DNA of 64,000 nucleotides from Liopterus haemorrhoidalis (lineage: Eukaryota; Arthropoda; Insecta; Coleoptera; Dytiscidae), in assembly GCA_963971575.1 (NCBI GenBank), contig OZ020618.1:30494540-30558539 (forward strand). Reading direction: 5' to 3'. Made by a program: the position numbers and the translations under genes. Of this stretch, positions 22,455 through 33,911 are shown piece by piece. Each line of letters opens with the position of its first letter. Position 1 is the first letter of the stretch. Under the pieces are notes generated by a model that saw nothing but the letters and a program-made list of their open reading frames with translations, had not been told where the DNA came from and ran no database searches.

Positions 22455-22622
22455 AAACTTATAAATAAATAAAATAATAGGTTCCCAAGGCCTAGATAGG
22501 CGTATAAGGGGCAGAGAAGCTAAGTTCTCCGTTTCTAGACCGCCGGTCATAGATATAAAAGCCACGTGATCAGTGTGACGTTTCTACCGATCCTATTATC
22601 CCTGAATTAACAGGTACTCATA
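22455..22622 (-). mobile_element. SINE copy (same family), head missing
   Basis: Near identical in block order to 20712-20870: 'aggcctagataggcgtataa', 'tccgtttctagaccgccggt', 'aaagccacgtgatcagtgtg', 'cctattatccctgaattaac'. It is preceded by an AAATAAAATAATAGG tail. Confidence 0.7.
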
Positions 22623-22639
22623 TATGAGTATTAAATACT

Positions 22640-22850
22640 TGATTTTGTGCTCTAAGTATTAAATACTCATGATTTTGTGGTCTAAATGAAAAATTTTCGA
22701 TTCTCATGTCGGGAAAATATTATAAATATTTCATCGATTTTGATATCTATTTATTTTTTAAACATTATCACTATAAGGGAAGACATTATAAATATATGGG
22801 AAAACATTATAAATATTTCATCGATTTGATATCTATTTATTTTGGGCAAG
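22640..22850. repeat. Local tandem duplications
   Basis: 'aagtattaaatact' occurs twice (22629-22672). 'cattataaatatttcatcga...tgatatctatttattt' occurs twice (about 22718-22757 and 22806-22841). Confidence 0.7.
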
Positions 22851-24706
22851 ATAACCGCTATTTCTATATTTTTATAGAAGTGTGAATTATTTATTTATGA
22901 ATTTATCTGCCAATAAATAAAAATGAAAGAAAAGAAAAAAAAAATTTGCATAAGTATTTCCCGGTAATATAAATTGAAATTATTATAATCTACCCAAAAT
23001 TCTTGCAACTCTACGACATATATTCTAGCTATTCAACTGTCTGTAATTAAACCTGACTCATTTTTAAAGAAAAAACTTGTAAAAAGCAATCTTTATATTT
23101 GTTATAGATAGCACGGCTCTGTACCTATACTTTACGAGAACCCAGATACGGACAAGCCGTAAAGTTACGGGTGCGCGCAGTATTAACCATTTGTCTGTAG
23201 GTGCCCGTAACATCTATAGATTGCTTATGGAACGCGTTACGGGTTGCGCAGAATTGTCCCATTAATCTCAACATTAAAAATACGAAGTGAGTGGCGATTC
23301 AATTAATAATACACACATAATTTTCGTGCCGAATTTTAGGGACGCGTTTTTTTTTTTTTTTTTTCTTTTCAATTTTCATATTCCGACCCAGTGCAGTAAA
23401 TTTTGCGTCGAGTATTTAACACAAAAAATGAATGAACCACGTTTACCACATAATTTTACCGTTACGTTACCATAACGTTACGTTACGTTACCATAACGTT
23501 ACCACATAGAGAAAAGCTTTCGTAAGGCGAAATTCGTACATCGAAAACGGTAGGAAGTACTACCTATCCAAGGTGTTAGCCGAGTAATAGCGCGGTGCAC
23601 ACAACAACAAACTCTATCAACTGATTGGTTTCCAAATTTAAAATAATCGTCTCATTCCGTTTTTTTTTTTTTTCTCTTCATTCTTCGAAACGTGTATATT
23701 GTCGGAGGTATAGAAACATTGTGCTTACTTTCTTTGCCCTTATGCATTAACTGGGCGTTGGGAATCTATTATTTATATTATTAGTGCTGGATACTGCTAC
23801 TTTTGGTTATGAATTTAAATTAATTAAAAAAGTTAATAAGATGTCTAACATTAAAAACTTTATCTTTTTTATTTAATAAATAAAATTCTAGAAATTTAAA
23901 TCATAATCGGTTCATTACAAAGTGGGTTTACACAAAATATCTCTATATTTGCTCGAAATGAAAAGCTAGATTTTTGTAAACATTGTTCCAGATAATAATT
24001 TTTATTTACACATTACTCGTACACATACATATTTTTGTAGCAATTCAAGTATTTTATATGTTAATTAATATATATAATTGTCATTGCAATATTAATATAA
24101 AATCGTTGAAGTCGTTTGATATACTTGTCACGTGCCAACTAGACGCTTAACTAACCCTGGAATTATATATGAGCGGCGCTCTATTCAAGTCACATTCTTC
24201 GCTCACCGATGGAGCACTAAACCAGTCTTAGATATTAAATTGCAGCTAAATATGTCAACATAAAACATTCAACACAAAGATTCTTCCACATATATGAGCA
24301 CTGAATATAGAGAAGAAACGCCACTGCATAGCACTAAATGTACTGCCTGTCTAAGCAAACAAAAACCTCGGATAATATGTGAACTAATTAGAAAAAAATT
24401 AGGCAGGTTGCGGCCCGACGAATCAGCCACCATCGCAGCTAACCAGTATACTCTTCAATAAAAGACGATGTATTATTTGCGTTTAAGTATTTATGTTTTA
24501 TGCATTGAGTAATATATACATGTCTAACTATTGTATTTATATTTATTATAAATGTATAGATAATATATACAATAGTTAATTTATTATGACTATTTACTTT
24601 ACAAATTTTTTCACATAACTTGAAACTGGTGTGCATCGTATTATGAAATTGAGTATACTTGCAAAATGAAGACAGCGTTGTACATGCCCAGTCAGGGATT
24701 GTGTTT
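22851..24706. other. No gene recognised
   Basis: Contains poly-T runs (23347-23364, 23660-23673) and an interrupted CGTTACGTTACCATAA array (about 23459-23503). Short open frames here end in these arrays and are not credible. Confidence 0.5.
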
Positions 24707-24714
24707 GCTCAGAC

Positions 24715-25290
24715 CAGTGATTCTCAAAGTGCGAGATGCCGCCCCCTGAGGGGCGCTGGAACGATCTAGGGGGGCGATAGTAGCCTCGGGTGCATGGGAG
24801 GGCGTTGTATAAAAATAAGGGAGCATAAATAAGCAGATTCCTACAGCTTATCCTGGGTTATAGGTTATAATACAAAAGTTATTAATTGTATTTCCTTCGT
24901 CATATTTAGTGGAACGTGGGTTCAGTGCGGTCACAAATCTATTAACAAAAAAAGAAACCGACTGCAAATAGCTAATCGCGGTGATTTAAGAATACTGCTG
25001 ACAAAAATAGAGCCGATGATTGATACATTGACAGCAGCGCACCATAGCAATGGTCCTTCTCATTAGATGAGAATATGATTTTAATAAATAATTTTTAATT
25101 TCAAGCTTCAAGGTGTCTTATTTACAACATATTTCTTTACTATATATTAGAACGTATGTAGAACTATAAATACATATATATATATATATTTCTGTTTGTT
25201 TGCTTAAAGAATGTAGTTTTCGAGAGCGCTGAGTAATTTTTTTTTTTTCTGAAAAGGGGGCGGTAGTCCAAATTAGTTTGAGAACCACTG
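24715..25290 (+). mobile_element. hAT element, 576 bp, internally deleted
   Basis: The ends are CAGTGATTCTCAAAGTG and (reverse complement of the right) CAGTGGTTCTCAAACTAA, classical hAT termini. The flanks are gctcagac (24707-24714) and gcttagac (25291-25298), an 8-bp duplication with one change. The element keeps the 3' end of the transposase gene, so it derives from an autonomous copy by internal deletion. Confidence 0.88.
24891..25066 (+). pseudogene. hAT (ZBED5-like) transposase C-terminus, frameshifted
   Basis: Reading from 24891: FPSSYLVERGFSAVTNLLTK, then in the +1 frame RNRLQIANRGDLRILLTKIE followed by PMIDTLTAAHHSNGPSH and TAG (25064-25066). ERGFS--- with a following L--KRNRL--A-RGDLR is the hATC dimerisation region of the family that gave rise to vertebrate ZBED5/FAM200-type genes. 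One base has been lost or gained in the A-run near 24949. Only about 57 codons of a protein of roughly 600 remain. Confidence 0.85.
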
Positions 25291-25298
25291 GCTTAGAC

Positions 25299-25987
25299 AG
25301 AGAGTATATGTATATAAATTGGAAGTTAAACACTACAGATAGTGGCGTAACTAGTATTACGCACGGTTAAGAAATGCATAAGGGTCCAAGAATTATAGAA
25401 AACTATTCTCTCCAAATATAAGTGTTAACTCTGAACTTAATTATCATACGAATGTTTGGTTTGCATCGACCTCTTTTTTATGCCTTAAAACGTCATAATT
25501 TTTATAAAAAACTAAAAAATATTCAGACGCTCTGTACACAGTGCGTTAATACGCGCGGGAATGTGGAGATGTCGAGGGAGAAATGCAGCGGGCTCTCCAG
25601 CTATTATTAGTATTTTTCAAGTTCCTGTTTAAAAAATATTTATATTTTCTATATATTTTCCATGACTAGTAACGATACTAAGTAATTATAAGTTTTGACT
25701 AATACTTTGCTGGTGACCAGCAATTCAGATATAGATATATTTTCCTTTTACATATTTTGCTTAAGGAAGTGACTAAAATTCCTCTCGTCAAAACATTCAA
25801 TTATATAAACCAGTTAGAGCTTTTCGACTGAGATTTATAAAAACCTATCACTTTGTTTGCACGATGGGGAACCAACAAAACAGATTTGTGTAATTTTTTT
25901 TTTTCACTGAGTAATTCTTTTTAAGTCTCTATCCAACGATTATAAAAACGTTATTATCAGTAAAAAATTTGCATCTAATTTTTTTTA
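25299..25987. other. No gene recognised
   Basis: AT-rich, without terminal repeats or meaningful open frames. Confidence 0.5.
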
Positions 25988-26334
25988 CTATTCATTAGGG
26001 TTGTACATCAAAGGCAAAACATCGATGTTTAACATCGATGTTAACATCGGCCTTACTATCGATGTTGAAAAAACATCGAAGGAAAAACATCGATGTTTCC
26101 GATACATCGATGTTTTATTAATATTAAAAAAGCTATTTATTTATATTATACAGGTTTTATTTAATAATGTAAAGATAAAATACGAAAAAAAGTAACTTAT
26201 AATACACAAAAAGTATTTATTAGATTTTTAAATAGAAATATTCTTTTTTAATAGTAATTAATTTCACATTAACATTACCCAATATAATAATCCTAATTTG
26301 TTCCTACTATTTTTACATTTTTAATGAAATATTG

Positions 26335-27560
26335 CATTTTATTATTTTATTTATTTATTTTATTTTAAGTAATTTGTATTTACAGGTTCAATCCTAAATA
26401 ATACATAACAAAACATGTTCATACATAATAATTTCACAAATAAATGAAGAAATAGTAAAATTTAAGTACAATTAATACATCAATAAATTACTTCATCCTG
26501 ACTAAGGGTATTAAAAATGCTTCTTTTAAATTCGACTAGTGTGGAGCAAAAAATATCTGCTGGGTTATGAATACTGCAGCAGACGGAATTGTATAGATGG
26601 CAGATCTTGTCAATGGTGACATCACTTCCGTAGCAGGTTCTGTGCCGGGATACTATGAAGGTGTCATTTGTCCTCGTCGAACGAATAGGTACCCTTATTT
26701 TTATTCTTTCTAAAAGTTGCGGTGAAGAAATAACTCCATTAACGAGTTTATGGAGCAAGCATAACCCGCCCATATCCCGCCTCATTCGAAGTGACTCCAT
26801 ACCGACTAATTTTCTCCGTTGATCTCGAGACAGCAAAGTGTAATTAATGTACGATTTGTACAGTAGGTACTTAATAAACCTGTCCTGTACATGTTCTAAT
26901 CGGTTGGAGTATGTGGACTGATACGGACTCCACACCACACTTGCATACTCGAGGTGACTCCTGACTAGTGCTGAGTACAATGATTTAATGGCACCGTAGT
27001 TAGTGAAATCCGAAGTATTTCTTTTAATGAAGCCTAGCATACGCGTTCCCTTTTTACAAATGCAATCAATATGCTTCTCAAAAGAAACACTGCTGGTAAA
27101 CGTAACTCCAAGATCTTTTACTTCATCAACTTGCTTGAGACAAGTCCCGTTGACCGTGTAAGAGAAAGACGATGTTATACGTTTTTTGGAAAAACATATG
27201 GAGTAACACTTAGTTTCGTTCAGAAATAAACAGTTTGTATTGCACCACTTAGCCACTACATCCAGGTCGTTCTGTAGGTTAATGAAGTCGGCAGGGGTGT
27301 TAACCGCTGAATAAAGTTTCAAATCGTCAGCGAATAAGAGATAATTGCTTTTAAGGATACCTGCACCTATATCATTAATAAACAAGGTAAACAATATGGG
27401 ACCCAAGTGTGAGCCCTGTGGTACACCAGATGTTACATTAATTATCTTCGATAAGCAGTTATTTATTCTAACTCGTTGAATACGATTTTTTAGGTATGAG
27501 CCTAACCATAATAGCAGGGACGACTGAATGCCGTACGCTTTCAGTTTGGCCAAAAGTATA
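26335..27560 (-). mobile_element. 5'-truncated LINE nested in the hAT element
   Basis: Minus-strand element starting abruptly within the RT domain at about 27560 and ending with a short 3' untranslated region and a TAAAATAAATAAATAAAATAA tail (26370-26340 on the plus strand). 5' truncation and an A-rich 3' tail are typical of LINE insertions. It must be younger than the surrounding hAT element. Confidence 0.82.
26480..27553 (-). CDS. Non-LTR reverse transcriptase, C-terminal 357 aa, open frame
   Basis: The frame is intact from the truncation point to its natural stop. GSYLKNRIQRVRI begins the region after RT motif A. TSGVPQGSHLGPILFTLFIN is motif B (about 27430-27395). YLLFADDLKLY is motif C with the two catalytic aspartates (about 27345-27313). 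FLNETKCYSICFSKK, KDLGVTF and SHLEYASVVWSPY are thumb and C-terminal signatures, followed by roughly 110 residues including RDMGGLCLLHKLVNG. The N-terminus, endonuclease and motif A are absent, so the protein cannot be active. The clade is within the Jockey/I/R1 group, not resolved. The frame looks open because the copy is young, not because it is a gene. Confidence 0.88.
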   Translation of the reverse strand: MAKLKAYGIQSSLLLWLGSYLKNRIQRVRINNCLSKIINVTSGVPQGSHLGPILFTLFINDIGAGILKSNYLLFADDLKLYSAVNTPADFINLQNDLDVVAKWCNTNCLFLNETKCYSICFSKKRITSSFSYTVNGTCLKQVDEVKDLGVTFTSSVSFEKHIDCICKKGTRMLGFIKRNTSDFTNYGAIKSLYSALVRSHLEYASVVWSPYQSTYSNRLEHVQDRFIKYLLYKSYINYTLLSRDQRRKLVGMESLRMRRDMGGLCLLHKLVNGVISSPQLLERIKIRVPIRSTRTNDTFIVSRHRTCYGSDVTIDKICHLYNSVCCSIHNPADIFCSTLVEFKRSIFNTLSQDEVIY

Positions 27561-28206
27561 TATTTGGTATAAAGTATAATACTAATATAGTAATCTAAAT
27601 GTTAATTTTATACTATTTAACATAAAAATAACATACTGTCATACACATTTTTTTTTTCATTTTTTTAAGTTGAAATACATATTAGAATTTTTATAAAACT
27701 AACATAGCAATCCTAATATTAATTTTACACTAACATTACAATATAATAATCCTAATAATAGTTTTATTAATAAATAAATTATAATTATATTTCTCAATAC
27801 GGTAATTCCAGGGATTGGAGGAATAACAACTGGGAAAGTGTCAACAAGACTCAAAAAGCAACAAGTTTGTTGGCGTCGTTAGTCGTTGCATTGTTTGCAA
27901 AAATTAGAAGTTTCTTCTTATTTTTTACTTATTCTGCTAACTGCTAAAAAGAATAAGAACTAACACTATTAGTATTGTTATATCATTATAGATGGCGCTT
28001 ATATTTTGTGTACTAATATAAATAAAAATTAAAATTTTAAGATTCCAGCGCTCTAGCAGTAGTTTCTGAATTTCAAAGTTTAAACATCGACATCGGTAGT
28101 AGACATCGATGTTTTATCGAAACTATCGCCATCTGACCATCGATGGTAAAAACATCGATGGTTTTAAAACAAACATCGATGTTTTTTTCCCATCCCTACT
28201 ATTCAT

Positions 28207-28590
28207 CCATATTACTATCTTCAAAACAAGACTTTCATCTTCTTCCAGTGGCTTTTCTGCAACGAAGGTTGACAACAGCATATCAATTTTAACTTTAGAC
28301 ACGGTACTTCGGAAAGTTGATTTTCATAATTTTGCTTTGATCGCATTAGGGGATGAGGCGAAGAATTTTTACCCTCAGGGGTAGGACATGATCCATCCAA
28401 AGATGGCTTTTTTCGGCTATTCCTTACCCCATAGGCAACCCTCGGAAAATATAGGCACTAAATTTTCGCAATTTGTTGTGATTTTTCGCATTTTTTTGTG
28501 TAAACTCGCTAGCGAAAAATTACGAGGTGTGCTCTGCGCTCTGCGTTGTAAAGATAATCATATCTAAACTGAAAATGCTAGTTTAGTCGG
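28207..28590. other. No gene recognised
   Basis: Short open frames only. No repeat ends noticed after the hAT target duplication. Confidence 0.5.
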
Positions 28591-28905
28591 TCCCTGAACA
28601 TTCAGCGTCGAACAAAACAAACACAACTTCTTGAGGTCCCTGACCATTCAGAGTTCCTCTGAACTCCTTGAGGTCCCTGACCATCCAGAGTCAAACAAAA
28701 CCAACACAACTCCTTGAGGTCCCTGACCATCCAGAGTTAACAAGACAAACACGACCATTTTAGGTCCGGAGTTCCTCTGAACACCTTGAGGTCCCTGACC
28801 ATCTAGAGTGAAACAAAACCACCACAATTCCTTGAGGTCCCTGACCATCCACAGTTCCCACTGAACTCCTTGAGGTGTCTGACCTTCCAGAGTCAAACAA
28901 CTCAT
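28591..28905. repeat. Minisatellite, unit 'ccttgaggtccctgaccatc'
   Basis: 'ttgaggtccctgaccatcca' and close variants recur about six times (near 28631, 28667, 28714, 28786, 28831, 28869), separated by 'gagttcctctgaactcc' or 'gagtcaaacaaaacc'. The spacing is irregular (36-72 bp), suggesting a higher-order unit. The 85-codon minus-strand frame here simply reads the repeat. Confidence 0.85.
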
Positions 28906-31728
28906 TCAGGTTGTCTACAGTACCCAACCAGCTCAGTAACTGTCGCTTACCACAATTACCACATCAGTTAAAAACTTAACTTAGTACTTTTGTATTAATG
29001 AACTTGGGAGAACTAAAATTTTTACGTTCTTTTTGAATTAAAACGTTTTTTTTTTTTTAATTCGCAATTGTGTAAAAGCTAGTTCACTGAAATTTCAAAT
29101 TCTTTTCTTTTTAGCGTACAATAATAATAGAAATCTTTGAATTACCTTCTTAAGTCTTTATCAAAAATTTCTTAATTACCAAGAACAAATTAGAAATACC
29201 ATACCTCATTATTCTCTTATTATTTGGTGTCAAATTTACATACCTCTTTAGCTTATTCTTTATTTAACCTTTGCAATGTTATCGGAAAATTTATTTGCAT
29301 CTTGTAGTGTTTTCTAGCCCTTGCTATTAGTTTTATCCAAATTCATTCCAGAACATTTTAACTTCTATTCATCATTGTGGCACACCAAATATGGGTACGC
29401 ACCGTTTTGCGGTTAATTATTTTTACAGTTTAATTATAATATAGCACTTGTGTTTTCCATTTTTAAAACTCTTGTGAGCCATTTGTGAGTCAATCTTTTT
29501 GTCATTTTCACTTTTTTTCCAATCATTTTCAATTTTTTTTTGTATGAAACAACAAAAACTGGTCAAAATTAGTTGCAGGTGTAGAGATCCCACTTCTGAT
29601 GATACACGCCTTATAGCGTTTATAATAATAGCAATTAAAACACAGAAATCCAAGCACATATAAGCATTTATTACAACGTCTATTTACAATCTGTCACATA
29701 TATACGTCATCATGTTATAGTTGCTATCGATACATTTTACAAGTGACGGCCAACAACTTGTTCTCATCCTATGTATAAAATCTACTCAGGTAGGGTCCAT
29801 CGAAGGTGGTTGACATTTTTTCCGAATTTTCCCTACCGCTTCGGGATAGTTCTTTTTTAGGAGTTAAGATGAACAAAATGTGGACGAGTGTGGAAAAATG
29901 TGAGTCATTTTGGATCGAATTTTCCTTATCTAGTAGGGTAGTTTCTAGTTTTTCTAGTTTCGGTTACTAATTTCTCACGATTTGAAAAATCACTATCATT
30001 GTACTAGTTATTTTAATTTATGGACAAAAGTAATAAAAACTTTCCTTACATATAAGGGTGAAATTTTCAAAGGTAAAAGAGACCTTTTTTACGTTTATTT
30101 TAAATTAAATAACTACAAAAACCTCTAAAACTTTATAAATAGATCTGTTGTGTACATAGTTCTAGTACCTAAAAGAGAACTCTGAACAATCAAAAATGTG
30201 GTAGTGCGGGTAGGATAGTGGGATAGTAACTGTCCTGGCTGCAAAACTGTTTTCTTATCCCAACTACTATCGCTAGTGCTAGGGCTAGTTCAATCTTAAA
30301 CGTTTATATTAAGATAGTAGCTATCTTTGTCACTAGCAAGCTAGCTATTAGTCCGTTTACTAGCCTAATGTAATCGCGCCATTACGAGAGTCGCATGTAA
30401 CTCATGCCGCAGCTTGGCCTTTGTTGTTGTAATAAAATGTTAATAAGACATAAATAAATTAGTACTTGGAATTTAATTATTTTTAACTTCATATGTTCAT
30501 GTAAGTTTATAGTGTATCATCTTTGTGCTGGAATACTGTGTAAGAAAAACTAAAAACATTAATCTATGAAATAGCGTAATTTGAACGGACAGAACAGATA
30601 TAAACTGCACATATTTTGTTCATGTCATATATGAAAAATTACTACCATAAAAATTTCCCCTATAAAGATGTCTCTTCTACGCTGTACACTTTTTCGTAGT
30701 ATAAATCATGGAGTCTCAGACTTATTTAACTTAATTATCCCGTAAGTAATATTTCACAGGAGTAAAGTTGTATCAAAATATACTCAAATACACAAAGGGG
30801 CTAACTGTTATTTATATGTTACACAGGGAATGAAAGTAGTGTGTAGGTTGTTAATGAGATGAAACTGAAAGGTAGTCCTTTACAATATTCTGTAAAAGCA
30901 CTAAATTGTGGTAGATTAAAAAGTGGGAATAAGTAATGCTTTCAACTACAATTGAATGTAATTACTAATGTAAGGACGTATACAGGCTCTGAACTAAATT
31001 TAATATATCTTCACAGGCTTAGTTTTTAATGTAATATTTGGCATCTATTAAATTAATTTTTATCATTAATTCCAAATAATTATATTCAATCGCCAACGAT
31101 AATGATTAAAATAATATAAGGTTTTAATACATTTTAATTCTATTTAATTGAAAATCCCCCACTGTTCTTCCTAATTTAATAGGATTGGATCATATTAACT
31201 CCCTAGATTAGCTGTTCTTTAATAATTATTAAGGACCGGATAGTTCGAACTGGGATAAATTATAATTAGCTTGGCCATGGGCGTCGTATAATATAATGAA
31301 TTTAATGAAATAAAACATTCAAATTTAAATTATCTAATATTGTTTCTTATTTGTTTATTTATATATGACGTATATATGTTGCAATAACTAGTTAGTTTAA
31401 ACAGGGCATTGTCAGTCTATTATTTTGCAAAATTGCTATACTTTTTGGTATCTATTATTAATACTTATTATTTTGGTTTCATTATTTGGTAATAAAAATA
31501 ATAATCGATTGATTTTTAAATGAAGCAATCTTTTATTGCATATAATTATATTTTAGTACATAGTTTTTTGATTTTTGTTTAAATATTTTGTAATAGAGTT
31601 AAAGTAAAATTAGGTTAGATAAGGCATATAATTTAAGAATCTATTAAGTTATAGTTTATAAGAATCATTTTATTTTTATAGTTTATTATTCCATTTAATT
31701 TATTTAGTTTATTATTTATCTACAAAAA
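28906..31728. other. AT-rich DNA, no gene recognised
   Basis: About 2.8 kb with no credible coding frame or terminal repeat. 30220-30370 has several 'ctagc/ctatcgctagtg' motifs, low complexity. Confidence 0.5.
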
Positions 31729-32253
31729 ATGAACCGTTTAGAATTTTTGAATAGTTTAATCAGAGATTTTCCGGATCAGTTTTCAATTGTTGATGGATAT
31801 ATTTTTAGCATTACATGTAATAAAATAATTAAGTGCCGAAAAACATCTCTTTTTACTGTTCATATTCAAATGCAGACCCACAATGCAAATATCAACGAAA
31901 CAAGCAATTTTGTGAAGTGTTTATTGCGGCAAATATACCATTCAAATAATTTAATCGTAATTTTTAACACACTTCTTAATAAATACACAAACAGAAAAAT
32001 TCCGGATGAATCAACAATACGAAAAAACTACATGCCCAAACAATATGAAAAAACTGTCAGAACAATTCAATCCAACATCGCTGAAATTTATGTTTGTATT
32101 AGTGCAGATGAGACAATTGACGTAAAAGGCCGTTGTATTATAAATGTTGTTGCTGGAATTTTTCATCCAATCCTTCCTTATAATCCATACTTAATATCAA
32201 CACGCCTAAGGGATAGACTTAATGTTCAGATAACAAATAGTTCATCGGTTTGA
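31729..32253 (+). pseudogene. hAT transposase N-terminal fragment (CGGBP1-like family)
   Basis: A 174-codon frame from ATG 31729. Residues 20-52 (VDGYIFSITCNKIIKCRKTS then VHIQMQTH) look like a worn BED-type finger: C-x2-C is damaged to S-I-T-C while the two His remain. Then KYTNRKIPDESTIRKNYMPK followed by QYEKTVRTIQ and YVCISADETIDVKGRCIINV matches hAT transposases of the CGGBP1-like type (family wording: F-EKYT-K-IPDESTLRKNY...WVSIDET-DV-GR), including the first catalytic Asp in DET. It stops just after that region; the rest of the catalytic core and the C-terminus (about 400 aa) are missing. No terminal repeats found. Confidence 0.7.
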
Positions 32254-32546
32254 AAAATCCGGCTGCATTAATAATTAAAGAGTGGAAATGGGAAAGGGTG
32301 AAAGTATCGGAAATAGCAATTTTCGTTTTTGTTTTTAAAATCGGTTAAATACTTCATGGGTTAAAACTTGGTAAATGTTGTAAGTACATTTTCAAGTTGG
32401 AAATTGTGTCACCGTCAATAGTGTAAATGTTTTAATACTGAAAATTGTTTATTTTGGCACTATCATCATTTCCAATTTCCACTTTTCAATTGCAAAAAAT
32501 ATGTTATGCAGAACAGTAGCCTCGTAATAAAGAAAAGTTAACCAGA

Positions 32547-32800
32547 GAGGCTAAGATAGTTGCCTTCATTGCATCAAATGAGCCATGTCTAAGCCGGAAA
32601 ATTACTGAAGAGATTGGCATTCCCAAAAGTACTGTTAGGGATATTTTGAAATGAAATAAGTATAAGTGTTTTCAAGTTAAAAAGACTTAAGAAGGCATGA
32701 GATAAATGTGAGAATTACTGCTACTATGCAAAATATTTATTTAAATCTGGAGGAAATTTGGTATCAACAAAATGGTTGCCCGGCTCATGACTCAATGTAT
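32547..32800 (+). pseudogene. Tc1/mariner-type transposase remnant
   Basis: Translation gives EAKIVAFIASNEPCLSRKIT and EEIGIPKSTVRDILK-stop-NKYKCF, a helix-turn-helix with the 'IPKSTVRRILKENKFKP' wording of mariner-like transposases. A deletion follows, then TATMQNIYLNLEEIWYQQNG and CPAHDS, where families have W-QQDGCPAH; the catalytic Asp is Asn here. Stops occur in between. The fragment is too short for subfamily assignment. Confidence 0.7.
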
Positions 32801-33546
32801 AATCCTATAATATAATACGCCTGTTTGTATGTTCGACCGGTCGTTTTGTATGTTCGTATGTTCGACCGGTCGTTTCTTCATTCCCCGATAGAGGCGCGCA
32901 TATGTTAATTATTTATGTCAAAATTGTTTAAAATATATTGTTGATGCAATAATAGTGAATTTTCTACGAACACTTTTTATAATTATTATAAGATGCAATA
33001 ATAGTGAATATTCTACGAACACTTTTTATAATAATTGATAGAATTGTAAGAAATTATTGTGGTATTATGTATTGGACAGTAGTGTGCTGTGAATTTTTGT
33101 TTTGAGTGTTGACAATAAATTAGTAAAAATATCAGTTGTGTTTTTCATTAAAAAATCACTTCACAATTATTAATTTAGTTGTGAAATACACGGATCGGTT
33201 TTTTTACGAAACAAAACACAGAAAAACGTTATCCTTCCGTGATATTCGACATTTTTGATTAAAATTATTATCAGCAGAAAAATAATGATTTTAAAAAATA
33301 TTTGGTTTTGATGAAAGTAAGAAAAATGTGACTTTTTTTCCTTTATTATTATTTTTTCAATGCTTTATTATTTTTTTATTTCTACGATTTATTGGACAAG
33401 ATTTACAATATCCCACTGCAAACTCTATACAGACGGCAGCACATAACGACTACACTAAATAATTCAAGAATTATCAGTGGCTCTAAAACAATGGTTTCTG
33501 TTTATTTATCACATTAAAATATCATTTACCTTTTAGTTTAGGTTAG
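32801..33546. other. No gene recognised
   Basis: 'tatgttcgaccggtcgttt' occurs twice within 32826-32874, and 'gatgcaataatagtgaat.ttctacgaacacttttta' occurs twice (32944-32980 and 32992-33028). Both are short tandem duplications. No coding frame. Confidence 0.6.
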
Positions 33547-33708
33547 ATTCACCTTAAAAGCACTATCTTAGGTTATGGTTGATAACTGTTTTTTTTTTTT
33601 TTTATAAACCACCTAAAAATTAATTGTATTTTAACTGTTCTGTGCAGGGCTAGGGACAGTGATTCACCTTAAAAGCACTATCTTAGGTTATGGTTGATAA
33701 CTGTTTTT
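33547..33708 (+). repeat. 48-bp direct duplication
   Basis: 'gattcaccttaaaagcacta...ggttgataactgttttt' occurs at 33547-33595 and again at 33660-33708, nearly exact. The unit contains 'ctatcttaggtta', also the core of the array at 50315-50745. Confidence 0.8.
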
Positions 33709-33819
33709 CTTTATTTTATAAATATAATGCACTGAGTGAAAATGAATCGTTTTCCCATCTTAAAAAGTTAATGAATTAATAATTCGGAATAATGCTCATT
33801 ATTTGTCCAGTTTTTAATA

Positions 33820-33911
33820 ATGGGCGAAGAGTTGATTCAATTTGAATTGGATGAAGTTAGGCGTATGGCTAGAGAAAGAAGTCTGAGGTGTCGAGCAAGT
33901 TCCACATTAAG
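33820..33911 (+). CDS. Possible short first exon (31 codons), unrecognised
   Basis: From ATG 33820 the frame reads MGEELIQFELDEVRRMARER then SLRCRASSTLR and runs into AAG|GTAATG, a donor-like site (GT at 33912). The sequence is charged and not low-complexity. No acceptor or second exon could be linked and I do not recognise the protein. It may equally be chance. Confidence 0.2.

Larger units (their letters stand above)
25996..28198. mobile_element. hAT-type element with ATCGAT-rich ends, containing a nested LINE
   Basis: A perfect 8-bp duplication, ctattcat, flanks the element (25988-25995 and 28199-28206). The termini are TAGGGTTGTACATC and (reverse complement) TAGGGATGGGAAAA. Both subterminal regions (26010-26120 and 28085-28185) contain five or six copies of the palindrome AACATCGATGTT and variants, presumably transposase-binding sites. 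Without the nested LINE (about 1.2 kb) the element would be about 1 kb. No transposase frame is visible, so it is non-autonomous. Confidence 0.88.

Noticed and set aside
26001..26195. 64-codon frame in the ATCGAT-rich region
   Set aside because: It reads the hAT subterminal palindromes and is not protein-like.
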